Below, piece by piece: positions 35,913-44,370 of a DNA stretch of 64,000 nucleotides (within the stretch, counting starts at the first letter, position 1; each line of letters opens with the position of its first letter). The position numbers and the translations under genes are program-made. Origin of the DNA: JADJSS01 sp964490845 (GTDB lineage: Bacteria; Bacteroidota; Bacteroidia; Chitinophagales; JADIYW01). The stretch spans positions 1 to 64,000 of the forward strand of contig CAZBED010000007.1 in NCBI GenBank assembly GCA_964490845.1, given 5' to 3'. The notes under the pieces were generated by a model. It saw only the letters and a program-made list of their open reading frames with translations, made no database searches and was not told the origin of the DNA.

Positions 35913-38900
35913 TTATTTCTTACCCAGCCAATCATTCCAGCTTATCCAACCTTTGTCTTTATAAGTTCTGTCTGGTGAAGTAGGAATATCGTCAGGTTTT
36001 TTGCCAGATTTATAATACTGCCTCCATTCATTCCACGTTTTTATGTTAAGTTTATGAACATATTTTCTTGCTTCTTCAAATGGTCTGAATTCTTTATTTA
36101 TATCTGCAATTTTACCAGTACCCAGCCAATCATTCCAGCTTATCCAACCTGAAATTTTATAAGTCATTGAAGGTGTGGATGGAATATCATCAGGTTTTAA
36201 TCCTGATTTGCAATAACTTCTCCATTCGTCAGTATTTTTAAGGGTTAATCTATGAACAAATTGCCTAGCATCTTTGAATGACTTATAACTTCTTAAACGA
36301 GGGGCAACAGTTCCAGTCCCTAACCAGTCTCCCATACTTTTCCATCCTTCATTTAAGTACGTTCTGTTTGGAGACGCTGGGATATCTAGTGGTTTGTCAC
36401 CTGATTTGCAATATTTAACCCATTCACTTTTAGATTTTAATTTTAAGGCTTGAACAAATTCTTTAGCTTTATGAAATGATTTATAATCTCTTTGGAAATT
36501 AGCAATGTTTTCAGTGCCTAGCCAATCCCCATAGTTTATCCAGCCATCGTTCTTATAAGTTCTTTGTGGATTAGTAGGTATATCTTCAGGTTTATTTCCA
36601 GATTTGCAATATTGATACCATTCTTGTGTGTTCTTAATTTTTAACGAACGAATAAATTCTTTTGCTTCTTTAAAATGTCTATATTTTATATTATAGTTTG
36701 CAACACTATCTGTACCTAACCAGTCTCCCCAATTTTTCCATCCATTATTCTTGTAAACTTGATTCGGGGTAGCAGGTATATCAGTGGGTATATTCCCAGA
36801 AATACAAATTTTTTTCCATTCTTTTACACTTTTAAGTTTTAAGGTATGTGCAAATTCTCTTGCATCATTATGATCTAAATATTGTCTCTTCTGAGTAGCT
36901 ATATTACTTGTACCTAACCATTCAGCAAAATTCACCCATCCTTTATTTTTGTACGTTTGATTTGGGTGTACTGGAATATTATTTGGTTTCTTCTTTGATT
37001 TACAAAATATACTCCACTCCTCAGTATTCTTTATTTTAAGTTTTCGAACAAATTCTTTTGCTTCATCATATGGCAAATATTCTCTATAAAAATTAGCGAC
37101 AGACCCAGTACCAATCCAATCACCTATAGATACCCATCCAGAGTCTTTATATATAATGCCAGGATTAGAAGGTATATCTTTAGGCTTATTACCAGATTTG
37201 CAATATTGATACCATTCATATGTGTTCTTGAAGTTTAGAGAACTAATAAATTCTTTTGCATCTTTAAAGGGTCTGTAGTGTCTATTCCTATTTGAAATTT
37301 TACCAGTACCTAACCAATCACCAAGATTTACCCACCCTTGTAAATAATATGTCCTTTGGGGTTTATATGGTATGTCCATAGGTTTTTTACCTGAACTACA
37401 GTATTTTTTCCAATCTTTCTCATTTTTCAGATTCAAATTGCGCACGAAAGCTCTTGCTTCCTCGAATGGCCTCCAACTCAGTTTAGCCAGTTTATTCCAT
37501 ACTGTTAACTGTAATGAATTTATCAGTTCATTTTCGTTAATCAGGCTGGATAGTTTAGTGTCTACATCAAATGTTATAGGTGTTTCATTTCTATTGATTT
37601 GCTTACCCTGACTTATATCTCGGAAGTATTCTATGATTCGTTCATCATTGGATGCCAATGCTCGTAATGTGGTTAACACCTCACTGAATTCATCGCTGTC
37701 AATGATGCTTTCCTTTGTTTTAGATTTGGTGAATACTGGTATGATAACATAACCGAATTCTTTACCTTCTTTTCTACGCAATGCTCTTCCAACCGCTTGT
37801 ACAATGTCTATAGTAGATTTTCGGGGGTCGGCAAATAAGACGCAATCTATGTTTGGCACATCCACTCCTTCCGTTAAACATTTAGCATTGGTGATGATGG
37901 CTTTTTCCGACTGAGCAAATTCCTCCACTATCTTACTGCGCTTTGCCGTCGGCATCGCACCCGTAACATGAAAGCTTTCAACGCTTGAATAGGACGGATA
38001 GACGCTATGAAATACAGGTTGGAGTTCCTGAAATGATTTTGCTTTAGCAATACTGGAATGAAATGTCACTGCATGTTTAATCGGATATTTATACATCGCT
38101 TTCCTAAGAGCAATCAGTGAAGCTAGTGTTCTGGCTTCAGCTTCCGTATTCCAGCTTTTACCAGTTGTTTTTACGAACTTATTTTTTTGAATAAGTTCTT
38201 TTACTTCGGTGTCAGTAATGAATAAGGTTATTATTTTATAGTCTGAAAGAACCTTAGAATCTATAGCCTCTTTAAAGGACATTGTGGCGAATGTTTCCCC
38301 GTAAACATCCTCGTCATCCATTGATAATATGGTGTCACTGGAACCGGCGTACCGCCTTTCTGTGGCAGTCATGAATATTCGCCTGTCAATGGAAATATTC
38401 TTATCAAACAGCAAGTAGCTGAATAACCTGTCTTTTACACCGACTGTTTTATGCGCCTCGTCTAATATACCGAGGTCAAATGTGATATCAGCTATTTTAG
38501 ACGCATCAGCAATCGTCTTACCGCTTTGGTATGTGGTGAAGATTATGGTCTTTTTCTTTTTATGTTTTACCAACCAATCAACCAGCGTATCTTTATTTGT
38601 CACACTGGGGATACCTATATCCTGAGTATGAATTGCAATATCATCATTCTTTCCTATTCCTTCATCACAACAGACGCACAACCATTCAACCGAATCTTTG
38701 TTTGCCACGGTTTCCCTTAGATAAACTTCAAGTGTCTGTTTTATAAGTGATAAACTGGGAACGGCAACAATCGTTCTTTGCGCATTAAACTTTTGGACAA
38801 ACCAATATCCGGTTAAGCTTTTACCCGCACCACAGGGAAATACCAGTTTACCTCTATTGTTTTTCTCGGTTAAGAAGTACTTTTCAGCCTCTTTTAATGC

Positions 38901-39452
38901 CTTTTTCTGATGAGGCTTTGGTTTGTATGGTTTAAGTTTTAACTCTTTGCCTGATAGCTTATTTCGTACCCAGTCAAAGAAGGTTTTATCGAGTGTATTC
39001 CACTCGTCCGATTTGCAGAAACCAATATTTTCTTTGCCTACATATAGGTTAGCGTATTCATCAACGGTGGTGCAAACTAAGCAGTAATTAATGTTTTCTG
39101 CTATGCCAGTACTAAGAGATATAAACGTGGCAATTTTACGGTGCGAAAGCTTCTGGTCTTCATCCTGAAGGTACTTACATTGAATCGCCCAATATTCCTT
39201 CTCATTGGTCTCGGCTATGATATCAATCCCCTGGTCATTGGACGGCAGATTCAGTTTCTTTAATACAGCAGTTGGTACTTCCTTAAAGAGCCAGACATTC
39301 TTAAGTTTGGACTTGTAAACTGGCTTATACTGCAGGTAGTATTTGACCAGTTCTTCAAATGCATTACCCTTCTCAAGTTTTGTTTTGGTATTGAGTACAT
39401 TCTTGAAGTCAGACCAAGAATTGATAGAAGATATAAAAGGTTTTAGATGCAT
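35913..39452 (-). CDS. Mrr-like nuclease + SF2 helicase + eight 66-residue repeats (possible defence protein)
   Basis: This is a 1179-residue protein. Residues about 25-130 look like a PD-(D/E)xK / Mrr-type nuclease domain: GIDIIAE carries the Asp (about 76-77) and WAIQCKY the Q-x-K (about 91-93). The SF2 helicase core has the P-loop GAGKS (208-212), DEAH (331-334), MTATE (361-365) and a motif VI QAVGRALRR. From about 661 to the end there are eight tandem repeats of 66 residues with the pattern EAKEFVxxLxLKN, EWxxYCKSGxKPxDIP, TYKxxGWxxWGDWLGT. They resemble the phage-integrase repeat unit (INT_rpt) and are probably DNA-binding. It resembles single-chain restriction or defence helicases, but no methyltransferase is adjacent. 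Its AT content is higher than its neighbours', and it lies between the GIY-YIG/tRNA locus and ndk. The start ATG 39452 has a TATCTTTG box upstream. Confidence 0.85.
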   Translation of the reverse strand: MHLKPFISSINSWSDFKNVLNTKTKLEKGNAFEELVKYYLQYKPVYKSKLKNVWLFKEVPTAVLKKLNLPSNDQGIDIIAETNEKEYWAIQCKYLQDEDQKLSHRKIATFISLSTGIAENINYCLVCTTVDEYANLYVGKENIGFCKSDEWNTLDKTFFDWVRNKLSGKELKLKPYKPKPHQKKALKEAEKYFLTEKNNRGKLVFPCGAGKSLTGYWFVQKFNAQRTIVAVPSLSLIKQTLEVYLRETVANKDSVEWLCVCCDEGIGKNDDIAIHTQDIGIPSVTNKDTLVDWLVKHKKKKTIIFTTYQSGKTIADASKIADITFDLGILDEAHKTVGVKDRLFSYLLFDKNISIDRRIFMTATERRYAGSSDTILSMDDEDVYGETFATMSFKEAIDSKVLSDYKIITLFITDTEVKELIQKNKFVKTTGKSWNTEAEARTLASLIALRKAMYKYPIKHAVTFHSSIAKAKSFQELQPVFHSVYPSYSSVESFHVTGAMPTAKRSKIVEEFAQSEKAIITNAKCLTEGVDVPNIDCVLFADPRKSTIDIVQAVGRALRRKEGKEFGYVIIPVFTKSKTKESIIDSDEFSEVLTTLRALASNDERIIEYFRDISQGKQINRNETPITFDVDTKLSSLINENELINSLQLTVWNKLAKLSWRPFEEARAFVRNLNLKNEKDWKKYCSSGKKPMDIPYKPQRTYYLQGWVNLGDWLGTGKISNRNRHYRPFKDAKEFISSLNFKNTYEWYQYCKSGNKPKDIPSNPGIIYKDSGWVSIGDWIGTGSVANFYREYLPYDEAKEFVRKLKIKNTEEWSIFCKSKKKPNNIPVHPNQTYKNKGWVNFAEWLGTSNIATQKRQYLDHNDAREFAHTLKLKSVKEWKKICISGNIPTDIPATPNQVYKNNGWKNWGDWLGTDSVANYNIKYRHFKEAKEFIRSLKIKNTQEWYQYCKSGNKPEDIPTNPQRTYKNDGWINYGDWLGTENIANFQRDYKSFHKAKEFVQALKLKSKSEWVKYCKSGDKPLDIPASPNRTYLNEGWKSMGDWLGTGTVAPRLRSYKSFKDARQFVHRLTLKNTDEWRSYCKSGLKPDDIPSTPSMTYKISGWISWNDWLGTGKIADINKEFRPFEEARKYVHKLNIKTWNEWRQYYKSGKKPDDIPTSPDRTYKDKGWISWNDWLGKK
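35916..37472 (-). repeat. Eight 198-bp repeats encoding the 66-residue units
   Basis: The 3' half of the helicase gene is made of eight in-frame units (the last is 57 residues). Protein identity between units is high around YCKSG, DIP and GWxxWGDWLGT. DNA identity is lower, so these are older duplications than those in the giant surface gene. Confidence 0.85.
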
Positions 39453-39505
39453 CTTTTAAAGATAGGGCTATATTTAAAGATTTTCAATATACGAATTTAA
39501 CAAAA

Positions 39506-39513
39506 CAAAGATA
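39506..39513 (-). promoter_or_regulatory. Putative -7 box (TATCTTTG) of the nuclease-helicase gene
   Basis: Minus-strand match to TAnnTTTG about 53 bp before the ATG at 39452, placing it between the ndk terminator and the helicase gene. Confidence 0.4.
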
Positions 39514-39563
39514 AAAAAGGAAAAAGAACATATCTTTTGGAAATCTAATCCCCAATTACAAAA

Positions 39564-39592
39564 TAAAAAAAGTGCCCCATCCGGGCACTTTA
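39564..39592 (-). terminator. Terminator of ndk
   Basis: On the minus strand the stem AAAGTGCCC / GGGCACTTT is followed by a T run (plus-strand A run 39564-39570). It lies about 38 bp beyond the ndk stop. Confidence 0.85.
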
Positions 39593-39629
39593 TAGATTAT
39601 CTGAGATTACCGCTTTCGCGGAATGACAT

Positions 39630-40049
39630 TTAGAATCTTTCCAGCTGACTGAAGAAGAAATCTCCCTCGATTTTAGCATTGTCGTCGGAATCAGAACCGT
39701 GAACCGCATTTTCGCCAATGGATTTGGCAAAACGCTTACGGATAGTACCTTCTTCTGCCTGTGCCGGGTTGGTTGCTCCAATTAACTTACGGAAATCTTC
39801 CACCGCATTGTCTTTTTCCAGGATAGCCGCGACAATCGGGCCTCTGCTCATAAATTCAACTAGTTCGCCGTAAAAAGGACGTTCTTTGTGAATTTCATAA
39901 AATTTTCCAGCTTGTTCAGTTGATAATTTGGTGTATTTCATACCCACGATTTTGAAACCCGCTTCTGTCATCATTGCCAGAATGGGGCCAATATTGTTTG
40001 CCTCCACCGCATCGGGTTTAATCATTGTAAAAGTTCTGTTGGTAGCCAT
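39630..40049 (-). CDS. ndk: Nucleoside diphosphate kinase
   Basis: It transfers the gamma phosphate from ATP to nucleoside diphosphates through a phospho-histidine. The 139-residue length is standard. TFTMIKPDAV opens the fold, RPFYGELVEFMSRGP is the Kpn-loop region, and the active-site His117 lies in NAVHGSDS. Cytoplasmic, probably monocistronic, with its own terminator; it is divergent from the NrnA-like gene. Confidence 0.97.
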   Translation of the reverse strand: MATNRTFTMIKPDAVEANNIGPILAMMTEAGFKIVGMKYTKLSTEQAGKFYEIHKERPFYGELVEFMSRGPIVAAILEKDNAVEDFRKLIGATNPAQAEEGTIRKRFAKSIGENAVHGSDSDDNAKIEGDFFFSQLERF

Positions 40050-40164
40050 TTGTTTAATTTTGTGCGAAAATAGTTATAAGTTATAAGTTATTGGTTATTA
40101 GTTAAAAGATTTACCATTACTTAACGTAAATCCACATTTACTTTCTGTTTCACCCGCACTTTAG

Positions 40165-40172
40165 TATCTTTG
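40165..40172 (+). promoter_or_regulatory. Putative -7 box (TATCTTTG) of the NrnA-like gene
   Basis: Exact TAnnTTTG match, six bases before the ATG at 40179, again implying a very short leader. Confidence 0.45.
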
Positions 40173-40178
40173 AGCGGC

Positions 40179-41180
40179 ATGGAAAATATAGCAGCACTTA
40201 TTGAATTTCTACAGACACCCCGGAATATCGTTATCACCACCCACCAGAAACCGGACGGTGATGCGATGGGTTCTTCCCTGGCGCTGTACAATTATTTACA
40301 ACCCTTAGGCCATAATGTGCGCGTCATTTCCCCTACGGAGTTTCCGGCTTATTTCGGTTATTTACCCAATTGTGAGGAAGTATGGAATTACCTGGAAAAT
40401 CCAAACCTGAGCCAGATTGCCATCGGTGAAGCCGATTTGATTTTCTGCCTTGATTTCAACGACCTGAGCCGGATAGAACCGCTTGATGCATTCATACGTG
40501 AAAATACCAACGCTCAAATCGTGCTGATTGACCACCACCTCTACCCGAAAGATTTTGCGCATTATATCTTACACGACCTGAAAGCCTGCTCCACCTGCGA
40601 ACTGGTCTACCGGTTTCTCGGCCTGGTGGATGCCGGTTACGTTCCTACCAAAGAGGTGGCGGAATGTATCTATACGGGTATACTCACAGATACCGCCAGC
40701 TTTTCGAATGGCGCCACCAACAAAAACGCGCTGGTCATTACGGCACACCTGCTCGACTGCGGACTCAACATCATTAACGTACAGGAACAGCTTAATCAGA
40801 ACGGGCGGGAAGAGAAACTCCGTTTCCTGGGCAATGCCTTGTTCCGCAACATGATTATTCGGGAAGACATCGGCATCGGTATCATTGTAGTGGATAAAAA
40901 AGACGCCTACCGCTTTAACCTGCAAACAGGCGATACGGAAGGATTGGTGAATTATCCGCTGACCATTAAAAATGTTAAGGTTGCCATACTCATCAAACAG
41001 GAGCCCAAAATCATTAAGCTTTCCTTCAGAAGTAAAGGTGATATTTCCGTAGAAAAAATCTGCCGGGAACATTTTGAAGGCGGCGGCCACCGCAACGCCT
41101 CCGGCGGTAAATCCTTCCTGACTATCGAGGAAACGATTGACAAGATTATGGACATCTTTCAGCGTGAAAAAATAGTATAA
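40179..41180 (+). CDS. nrnA: DHH-family phosphoesterase (NrnA-like oligoribonuclease/pAp phosphatase)
   Basis: The start was set at ATG 40179 (333 residues); a TTG nine bases upstream overlaps the promoter box and is less likely. DHH-domain motifs are visible: HQKPDGDAMGSSLAL (about 20-34), CLDFND, LIDHHLYP (about 115) and TGILTDTASF. The C-terminal DHHA1 domain ends with the substrate-binding GGGHRNASGG. The family degrades short RNA oligomers and 3'-phosphoadenosine 5'-phosphate with Mn2+. The exact balance of activities cannot be told. Cytoplasmic and monocistronic; a long hairpin follows the gene. Confidence 0.92.
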   Translation: MENIAALIEFLQTPRNIVITTHQKPDGDAMGSSLALYNYLQPLGHNVRVISPTEFPAYFGYLPNCEEVWNYLENPNLSQIAIGEADLIFCLDFNDLSRIEPLDAFIRENTNAQIVLIDHHLYPKDFAHYILHDLKACSTCELVYRFLGLVDAGYVPTKEVAECIYTGILTDTASFSNGATNKNALVITAHLLDCGLNIINVQEQLNQNGREEKLRFLGNALFRNMIIREDIGIGIIVVDKKDAYRFNLQTGDTEGLVNYPLTIKNVKVAILIKQEPKIIKLSFRSKGDISVEKICREHFEGGGHRNASGGKSFLTIEETIDKIMDIFQREKIV

Positions 41181-41193
41181 TAAAGAAAAAACG

Positions 41194-41224
41194 GCAGCGC
41201 CATCCGTTTTACGGATGGCGCTGC
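41194..41224. terminator. Long perfect hairpin downstream of the NrnA-like gene
   Basis: A perfect 14-bp stem, GCAGCGCCATCCGT (41194-41207) / ACGGATGGCGCTGC (41211-41224), with a TTT loop. There is no long T run on the plus strand. On the minus strand it is followed by TTTTTTCTTT, so it may stop the decayed minus-strand gene as well as the plus-strand one. Confidence 0.6.
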
Positions 41225-41239
41225 ATGTTTAATGAACTG

Positions 41240-41569
41240 TCAGAAAGTGTTATTTCTTGGCTTTATACTGCCCACGCCCACTACATTGTTGTAGAAATCA
41301 CTGAGCCCGTCATACCTTACTTTATATTGATCACCGCCTTATATCTCCACGATGACGGCCGGCTTCCATTCCGAATCCTGATATACCTGCACCAAATCTC
41401 CCAATCTGTATGGCGTTGTAACGGAGGTTTCTGTTTTGTTGTCATTTCTTAACTTAATGCTTCCTATCCCGACTGTAGTATTATAAAATTCACTTTTGCC
41501 ATCAAATTTCACATCATATGTTTGGCATTTAATAACAGCAGAATAATTTAAAGACTGTTCCTGCTTATC
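41240..41569 (-). pseudogene. Decayed gene with duplicated Tudor/Agenet-like domain
   Basis: The minus-strand frame reads from just after a TGA (41570-41572) to a TGA at 41240-41242. It is broken by an in-frame TAA at 41339-41341 and has no usable start codon. It encodes two similar blocks, YDVKFDGKSEFYNTTVGIGS and YKVRYDGLSDFYNNVVGVGS, with YRLGDLVQVYQDSEWKPAVI between them. The GDxVQV...W.PAxI...Y.VRYDG pattern is typical of Tudor/Agenet-like chromatin-type folds found in some Bacteroidota proteins. It is too short and interrupted to be active as read and is interpreted as a remnant. It fills the 420-bp gap between the NrnA-like gene and pdxJ. Confidence 0.65.
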
Positions 41570-41600
41570 TCATGCCAACTTTTTTATACCTTTATCATCC

Positions 41601-42314
41601 ATGACACGTTTATCCGTAAACCTGAATAAAATAGCGCTCATCCGCAACTCACGAGGCAGTAATTATCCTGATTTATTGCAGGTAGCGGCCGACTGTGAAC
41701 GCTTCGGTGCACAAGGTATCACCGTGCACCCCCGTCCGGATGAACGCCACTGTAAGTTTTCCGACCTGCAGCCGCTAAAGGAGATCTGCACTACTGAATT
41801 CAATATCGAGGGCTACCCGAATGACCACTTCATACAGGAAGTGCTGAAAGTAAAACCACACCAATGCACCCTTGTACCCGATGCCCCGAATCAGATCACA
41901 TCCGATCATGGCTGGGATACGATTCAGCACTCGGTTTTTTTGAACGAACGTATCGCAGAACTCAAACGAAACAACATCCGCGTATCCTTATTCATAGACC
42001 CGGTGTCAAGACTGATTGAAGGCGCAGCAAATGCCGGCGCCGACCGGATAGAGTATTACACAGGTCCATATGCCAAACAGTTTCCGATTAATCCTGAAGT
42101 AGCTATTCAGGAAATTAAGGCAACCTGCACAATAGCCATTCAATGCGGATTAGGCATCAATGCCGGCCATGATTTGAATCTGGTTAATTTAAACTACCTG
42201 AAAGAAAAACTTCCGCAACTGGACGAAGTATCTATTGGACATGCCCTGATTTGCGATGCCATTTATCTCGGGCTGGAAAATACAATACGCCTCTACCTCA
42301 ACCGCCTGCAATAA
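41601..42314 (+). CDS. pdxJ: Pyridoxine 5'-phosphate synthase
   Basis: It condenses 3-amino-2-oxopropyl phosphate with 1-deoxyxylulose 5-phosphate to pyridoxine 5'-phosphate (vitamin B6 synthesis). The 237-residue TIM barrel is of normal length. LSVNLNKIALIRNSRG opens it, GITVHPRPDERH carries the catalytic His and Arg, and FNIEGYP and TLVPDAPNQITSDHGWD follow. IEYYTGPYA, LGINAGHDLN and EVSIGHALI complete the phosphate-binding barrel. ATG 41601 is clear, with TACCTTTA just upstream, near the -7 consensus. It is convergent with the J-domain gene. Confidence 0.96.
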   Translation: MTRLSVNLNKIALIRNSRGSNYPDLLQVAADCERFGAQGITVHPRPDERHCKFSDLQPLKEICTTEFNIEGYPNDHFIQEVLKVKPHQCTLVPDAPNQITSDHGWDTIQHSVFLNERIAELKRNNIRVSLFIDPVSRLIEGAANAGADRIEYYTGPYAKQFPINPEVAIQEIKATCTIAIQCGLGINAGHDLNLVNLNYLKEKLPQLDEVSIGHALICDAIYLGLENTIRLYLNRLQ

Positions 42315-42321
42315 AACTTTT

Positions 42322-42939
42322 TCAGTTTTTGTGCAGTTGCTGCAAAGAATCATAAACGTGTTTTAGAGAATCAATATTGGCTTTCAGCAACATGGAGTCA
42401 TGTGATAACAGGAACTCATTGGAAAGTATCGTATAAAACTCATCGGTACTAACGGTATCCGGCTTATTATTCGTATCCCGTAACAGCACCTGGAGCTGTT
42501 GAGCATTGCGGTTTCTTTCTTTTTCTTTCAGTTCCCGGCGCGCTTCAAACAACAAATATCCCACTATCAGCAAAAATAAACCAAAAAACACGATGCGTAG
42601 TCCCGGAAACGGCACATCTCCTGTGGAAGCCGGCGCCACGGGCTGTTTGGGTACATAGGTCGGATTGCGTCTGTATTTGTCTTTTAGTGATTCCTGCGGC
42701 AGTTTGTTCAGGTAAATATCATTCAGTGATTCGTTATAGGCAGCATGATACAGGATTCTTTTATGTTCGTCAGACAATATTTCGTATGCTTCGTTTATGG
42801 CTAAGAACTGCCGTTCTGCGTTTTTATCTCCCGGGTTTTTGTCCGGATGATACATTAATGCCAGCCTTCTGAAGGCCGCTTTTATTTCCGAAGAGGGAGC
42901 GCCAAACCGCAAACCGAGCACCTTGTAATAGTCTTTCAT
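42322..42939 (-). CDS. Membrane-anchored J-domain protein
   Basis: This is a 205-residue protein. Residues 1-65 are a J domain with the HPDK motif (31-34), so it should stimulate an Hsp70 (DnaK) ATPase. A proline-rich linker is followed by one membrane helix (about 112-132, FPGLRIVFFGLFLLIVGYLL) and a charged coiled-coil-like tail. It lacks the Gly/Phe and zinc-finger parts of DnaJ, so it is a specialised co-chaperone. The J domain faces the cytoplasm if the helix is N-in (inference). Its role is unknown. Confidence 0.88.
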   Translation of the reverse strand: MKDYYKVLGLRFGAPSSEIKAAFRRLALMYHPDKNPGDKNAERQFLAINEAYEILSDEHKRILYHAAYNESLNDIYLNKLPQESLKDKYRRNPTYVPKQPVAPASTGDVPFPGLRIVFFGLFLLIVGYLLFEARRELKEKERNRNAQQLQVLLRDTNNKPDTVSTDEFYTILSNEFLLSHDSMLLKANIDSLKHVYDSLQQLHKN

Positions 42940-43077
42940 TCATCTGTAAAATAAAAAAAATATGTCAAAGTCATACTGTAAAATGAATAGATAGTTTTCA
43001 TTTGTATGGACTTTACTAACTGAAATCATTTTACTATTTTTAGGATGGGAATAGTTATAACTCTAAAACCATAAATT

Positions 43078-43620
43078 ATGAGAAACTGGCCAGCATCATG
43101 TTTAATAATAGTATTTTTTGCAGGCTGCAATCCTTCAAACACCCATCAATATAAGATGGAAAATAAACCTGTTGAAAGTGCAGACGCTATTGCCACCAAT
43201 GATACTACTCCAAAAGTGACGGGTATCGGCGGCATCTTCTTTTTTTCCGACAATCCCCAAAAAACCAGAAAATGGTATGCAGAAAATTTAGGATTAGAAG
43301 TAAATGAGTGGGGGTCCAGCTTTGAGTTCAGAAATGCCAACAGGCCCGATGAAATTAATTATCTGGAATGGAGTCCCTTTAAGAAAGGAAGCAGCTATTT
43401 TGCCCCGTCAAAGAGGGAGTTTATGATTAATTACCGGGTTCAGCATATTGAAAAACTGGTAAACAGGTTAAAATCAAATGGTGTGACCATCGTGGATACT
43501 ATCGAGGCCTTTGACTATGGTAAATTTGTTCACATCATGGATGCTGATGGAAATAAGCTGGAGCTTTGGGAACCCGTTGACAGCGTGTTTACAAGAATGG
43601 GAGGAAAGACAACTAAATAA
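43078..43620 (+). CDS. VOC (glyoxalase-fold) domain lipoprotein
   Basis: This 180-residue protein has a signal sequence with the lipobox FFAGC (Cys17). From about residue 48, GIGGIFFFSDNPQKTRKWYAENLGLEV starts a VOC/glyoxalase fold; in pieces, IFFFSDNP then WYAENLGLEV. It ends with FVHIMDADGNKLELWEP, which holds the usual metal-ligand Glu. VOC proteins are usually cytoplasmic, so a lipoprotein version is a little unusual. An internal ATG at 43156 (MENKPVES) would give a signal-less form. Function unknown. The DinB-like gene follows after 29 bp. Confidence 0.8.
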   Translation: MRNWPASCLIIVFFAGCNPSNTHQYKMENKPVESADAIATNDTTPKVTGIGGIFFFSDNPQKTRKWYAENLGLEVNEWGSSFEFRNANRPDEINYLEWSPFKKGSSYFAPSKREFMINYRVQHIEKLVNRLKSNGVTIVDTIEAFDYGKFVHIMDADGNKLELWEPVDSVFTRMGGKTTK

Positions 43621-43649
43621 TACATAAACGCATAAACTTATTTTACCAT

Positions 43650-44174
43650 ATGAAGAAAAGCGATATCAACCCCATGCCTGAATTCTTTGAACGGTATATC
43701 AATCTGGTGAAAGAAGATGATTTGCTGGTAGCATTGGAAAATGCACAGCGGGCAGTAGAACAACTGGACAAAACCAAACTTCGTAAGATAGGCAGCAAAA
43801 TATACGAACCTGGAAAATGGACTGTCCATGATATCTTACAGCACATCATCGACAATGAACGGATACAGTCATTTCGTGCTTTATGGTTTGCACGCGGAGA
43901 TACTCATGAACTACCCGGCTATGATGAAAATAGCTTTGCGGCCAATGCACGGACAGACAACCGCACTTTAGATGAACTAATTGACGAATTGCTGACCGTC
44001 CGAAAATCAACCATCCTGCTCTTTAAAAGTCTGGAACCGGAAGCTCTGAAGAGAGTGGGTACCTGTTTCAACCGCAGAGTACCTGTACTGGGGTTAGGCT
44101 TTATGCTGGCCGGTCATCAGATTCATCACCTGCGCGTACTGAAAGAACGCTATGAACCGCTGGCGGATGAATAA
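43650..44174 (+). CDS. DinB-like putative metalloenzyme
   Basis: This 174-residue four-helix-bundle protein belongs to the DinB/YfiT family. PGKWTVHDILQHIIDNER gives the first conserved His, and GHQIHHLRVLKERY gives the later histidine pair. Together these form the typical three-His metal site. Known relatives act as thiol-dependent transferases (for example bacillithiol or mycothiol), but the substrate here is unknown. Cytoplasmic, likely cotranscribed with the VOC lipoprotein. A hairpin terminator follows at 44210. Confidence 0.85.
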   Translation: MKKSDINPMPEFFERYINLVKEDDLLVALENAQRAVEQLDKTKLRKIGSKIYEPGKWTVHDILQHIIDNERIQSFRALWFARGDTHELPGYDENSFAANARTDNRTLDELIDELLTVRKSTILLFKSLEPEALKRVGTCFNRRVPVLGLGFMLAGHQIHHLRVLKERYEPLADE

Positions 44175-44209
44175 TTATTTTCAACAATATTATAGATTAT
44201 TAAAAAGAA

Positions 44210-44230
44210 ATGCTCCGTTTACCGGAGCAT
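44210..44230. terminator. Bidirectional terminator between the DinB and SRP RNA genes
   Basis: Stem ATGCTCCG (44210-44217) / CGGAGCAT (44223-44230). It is T-rich on the plus strand after it (CTTTATTG) and on the minus strand (TTCTTTTTAA), so it can serve both convergent transcripts. Confidence 0.75.
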
Positions 44231-44263
44231 CTTTATTGTAGATGGAATGTTTGAAAATAAAAA

Positions 44264-44360
44264 GGCAAGTTACTTACAGCGCACCGCTCAACCGACTACC
44301 TTTGCTGCCTTCCGACCCTGGAGGATTTGCCAGGAGCTGGTCGTATAAGACTTGCCCGGC
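44264..44360 (-). ncRNA. ffs: Signal recognition particle RNA (small, 4.5S type)
   Basis: The minus-strand RNA of about 97 nt starts GCCGGGCAAG and ends CTTGCC, so its ends pair. The centre contains CCAGGGTCGGAAGGCAGCAAAGG, quoted here as the parts GGTCGGAAGGCAGCA and AAGG. This is the conserved SRP domain IV with the GGAA tetraloop and asymmetric bulge that bind Ffh. The small type without an Alu domain is usual in Bacteroidota. It guides membrane proteins to SecYEG together with Ffh and FtsY. A TATCTTTG box precedes the 5' end directly. Confidence 0.93.
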
Positions 44361-44362
44361 TG

Positions 44363-44370
44363 CAAAGATA
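44363..44370 (-). promoter_or_regulatory. Putative -7 box (TATCTTTG) of the SRP RNA
   Basis: Exact TAnnTTTG match ending 2-3 bases before the predicted 5' end of the RNA, the spacing expected for a stable-RNA promoter. Confidence 0.55.

Noticed and set aside
41225..41452. Plus-strand ORF of 75 codons
   Set aside because: It lies opposite the decayed Tudor-like frame, has no family features, and its start overlaps the hairpin.
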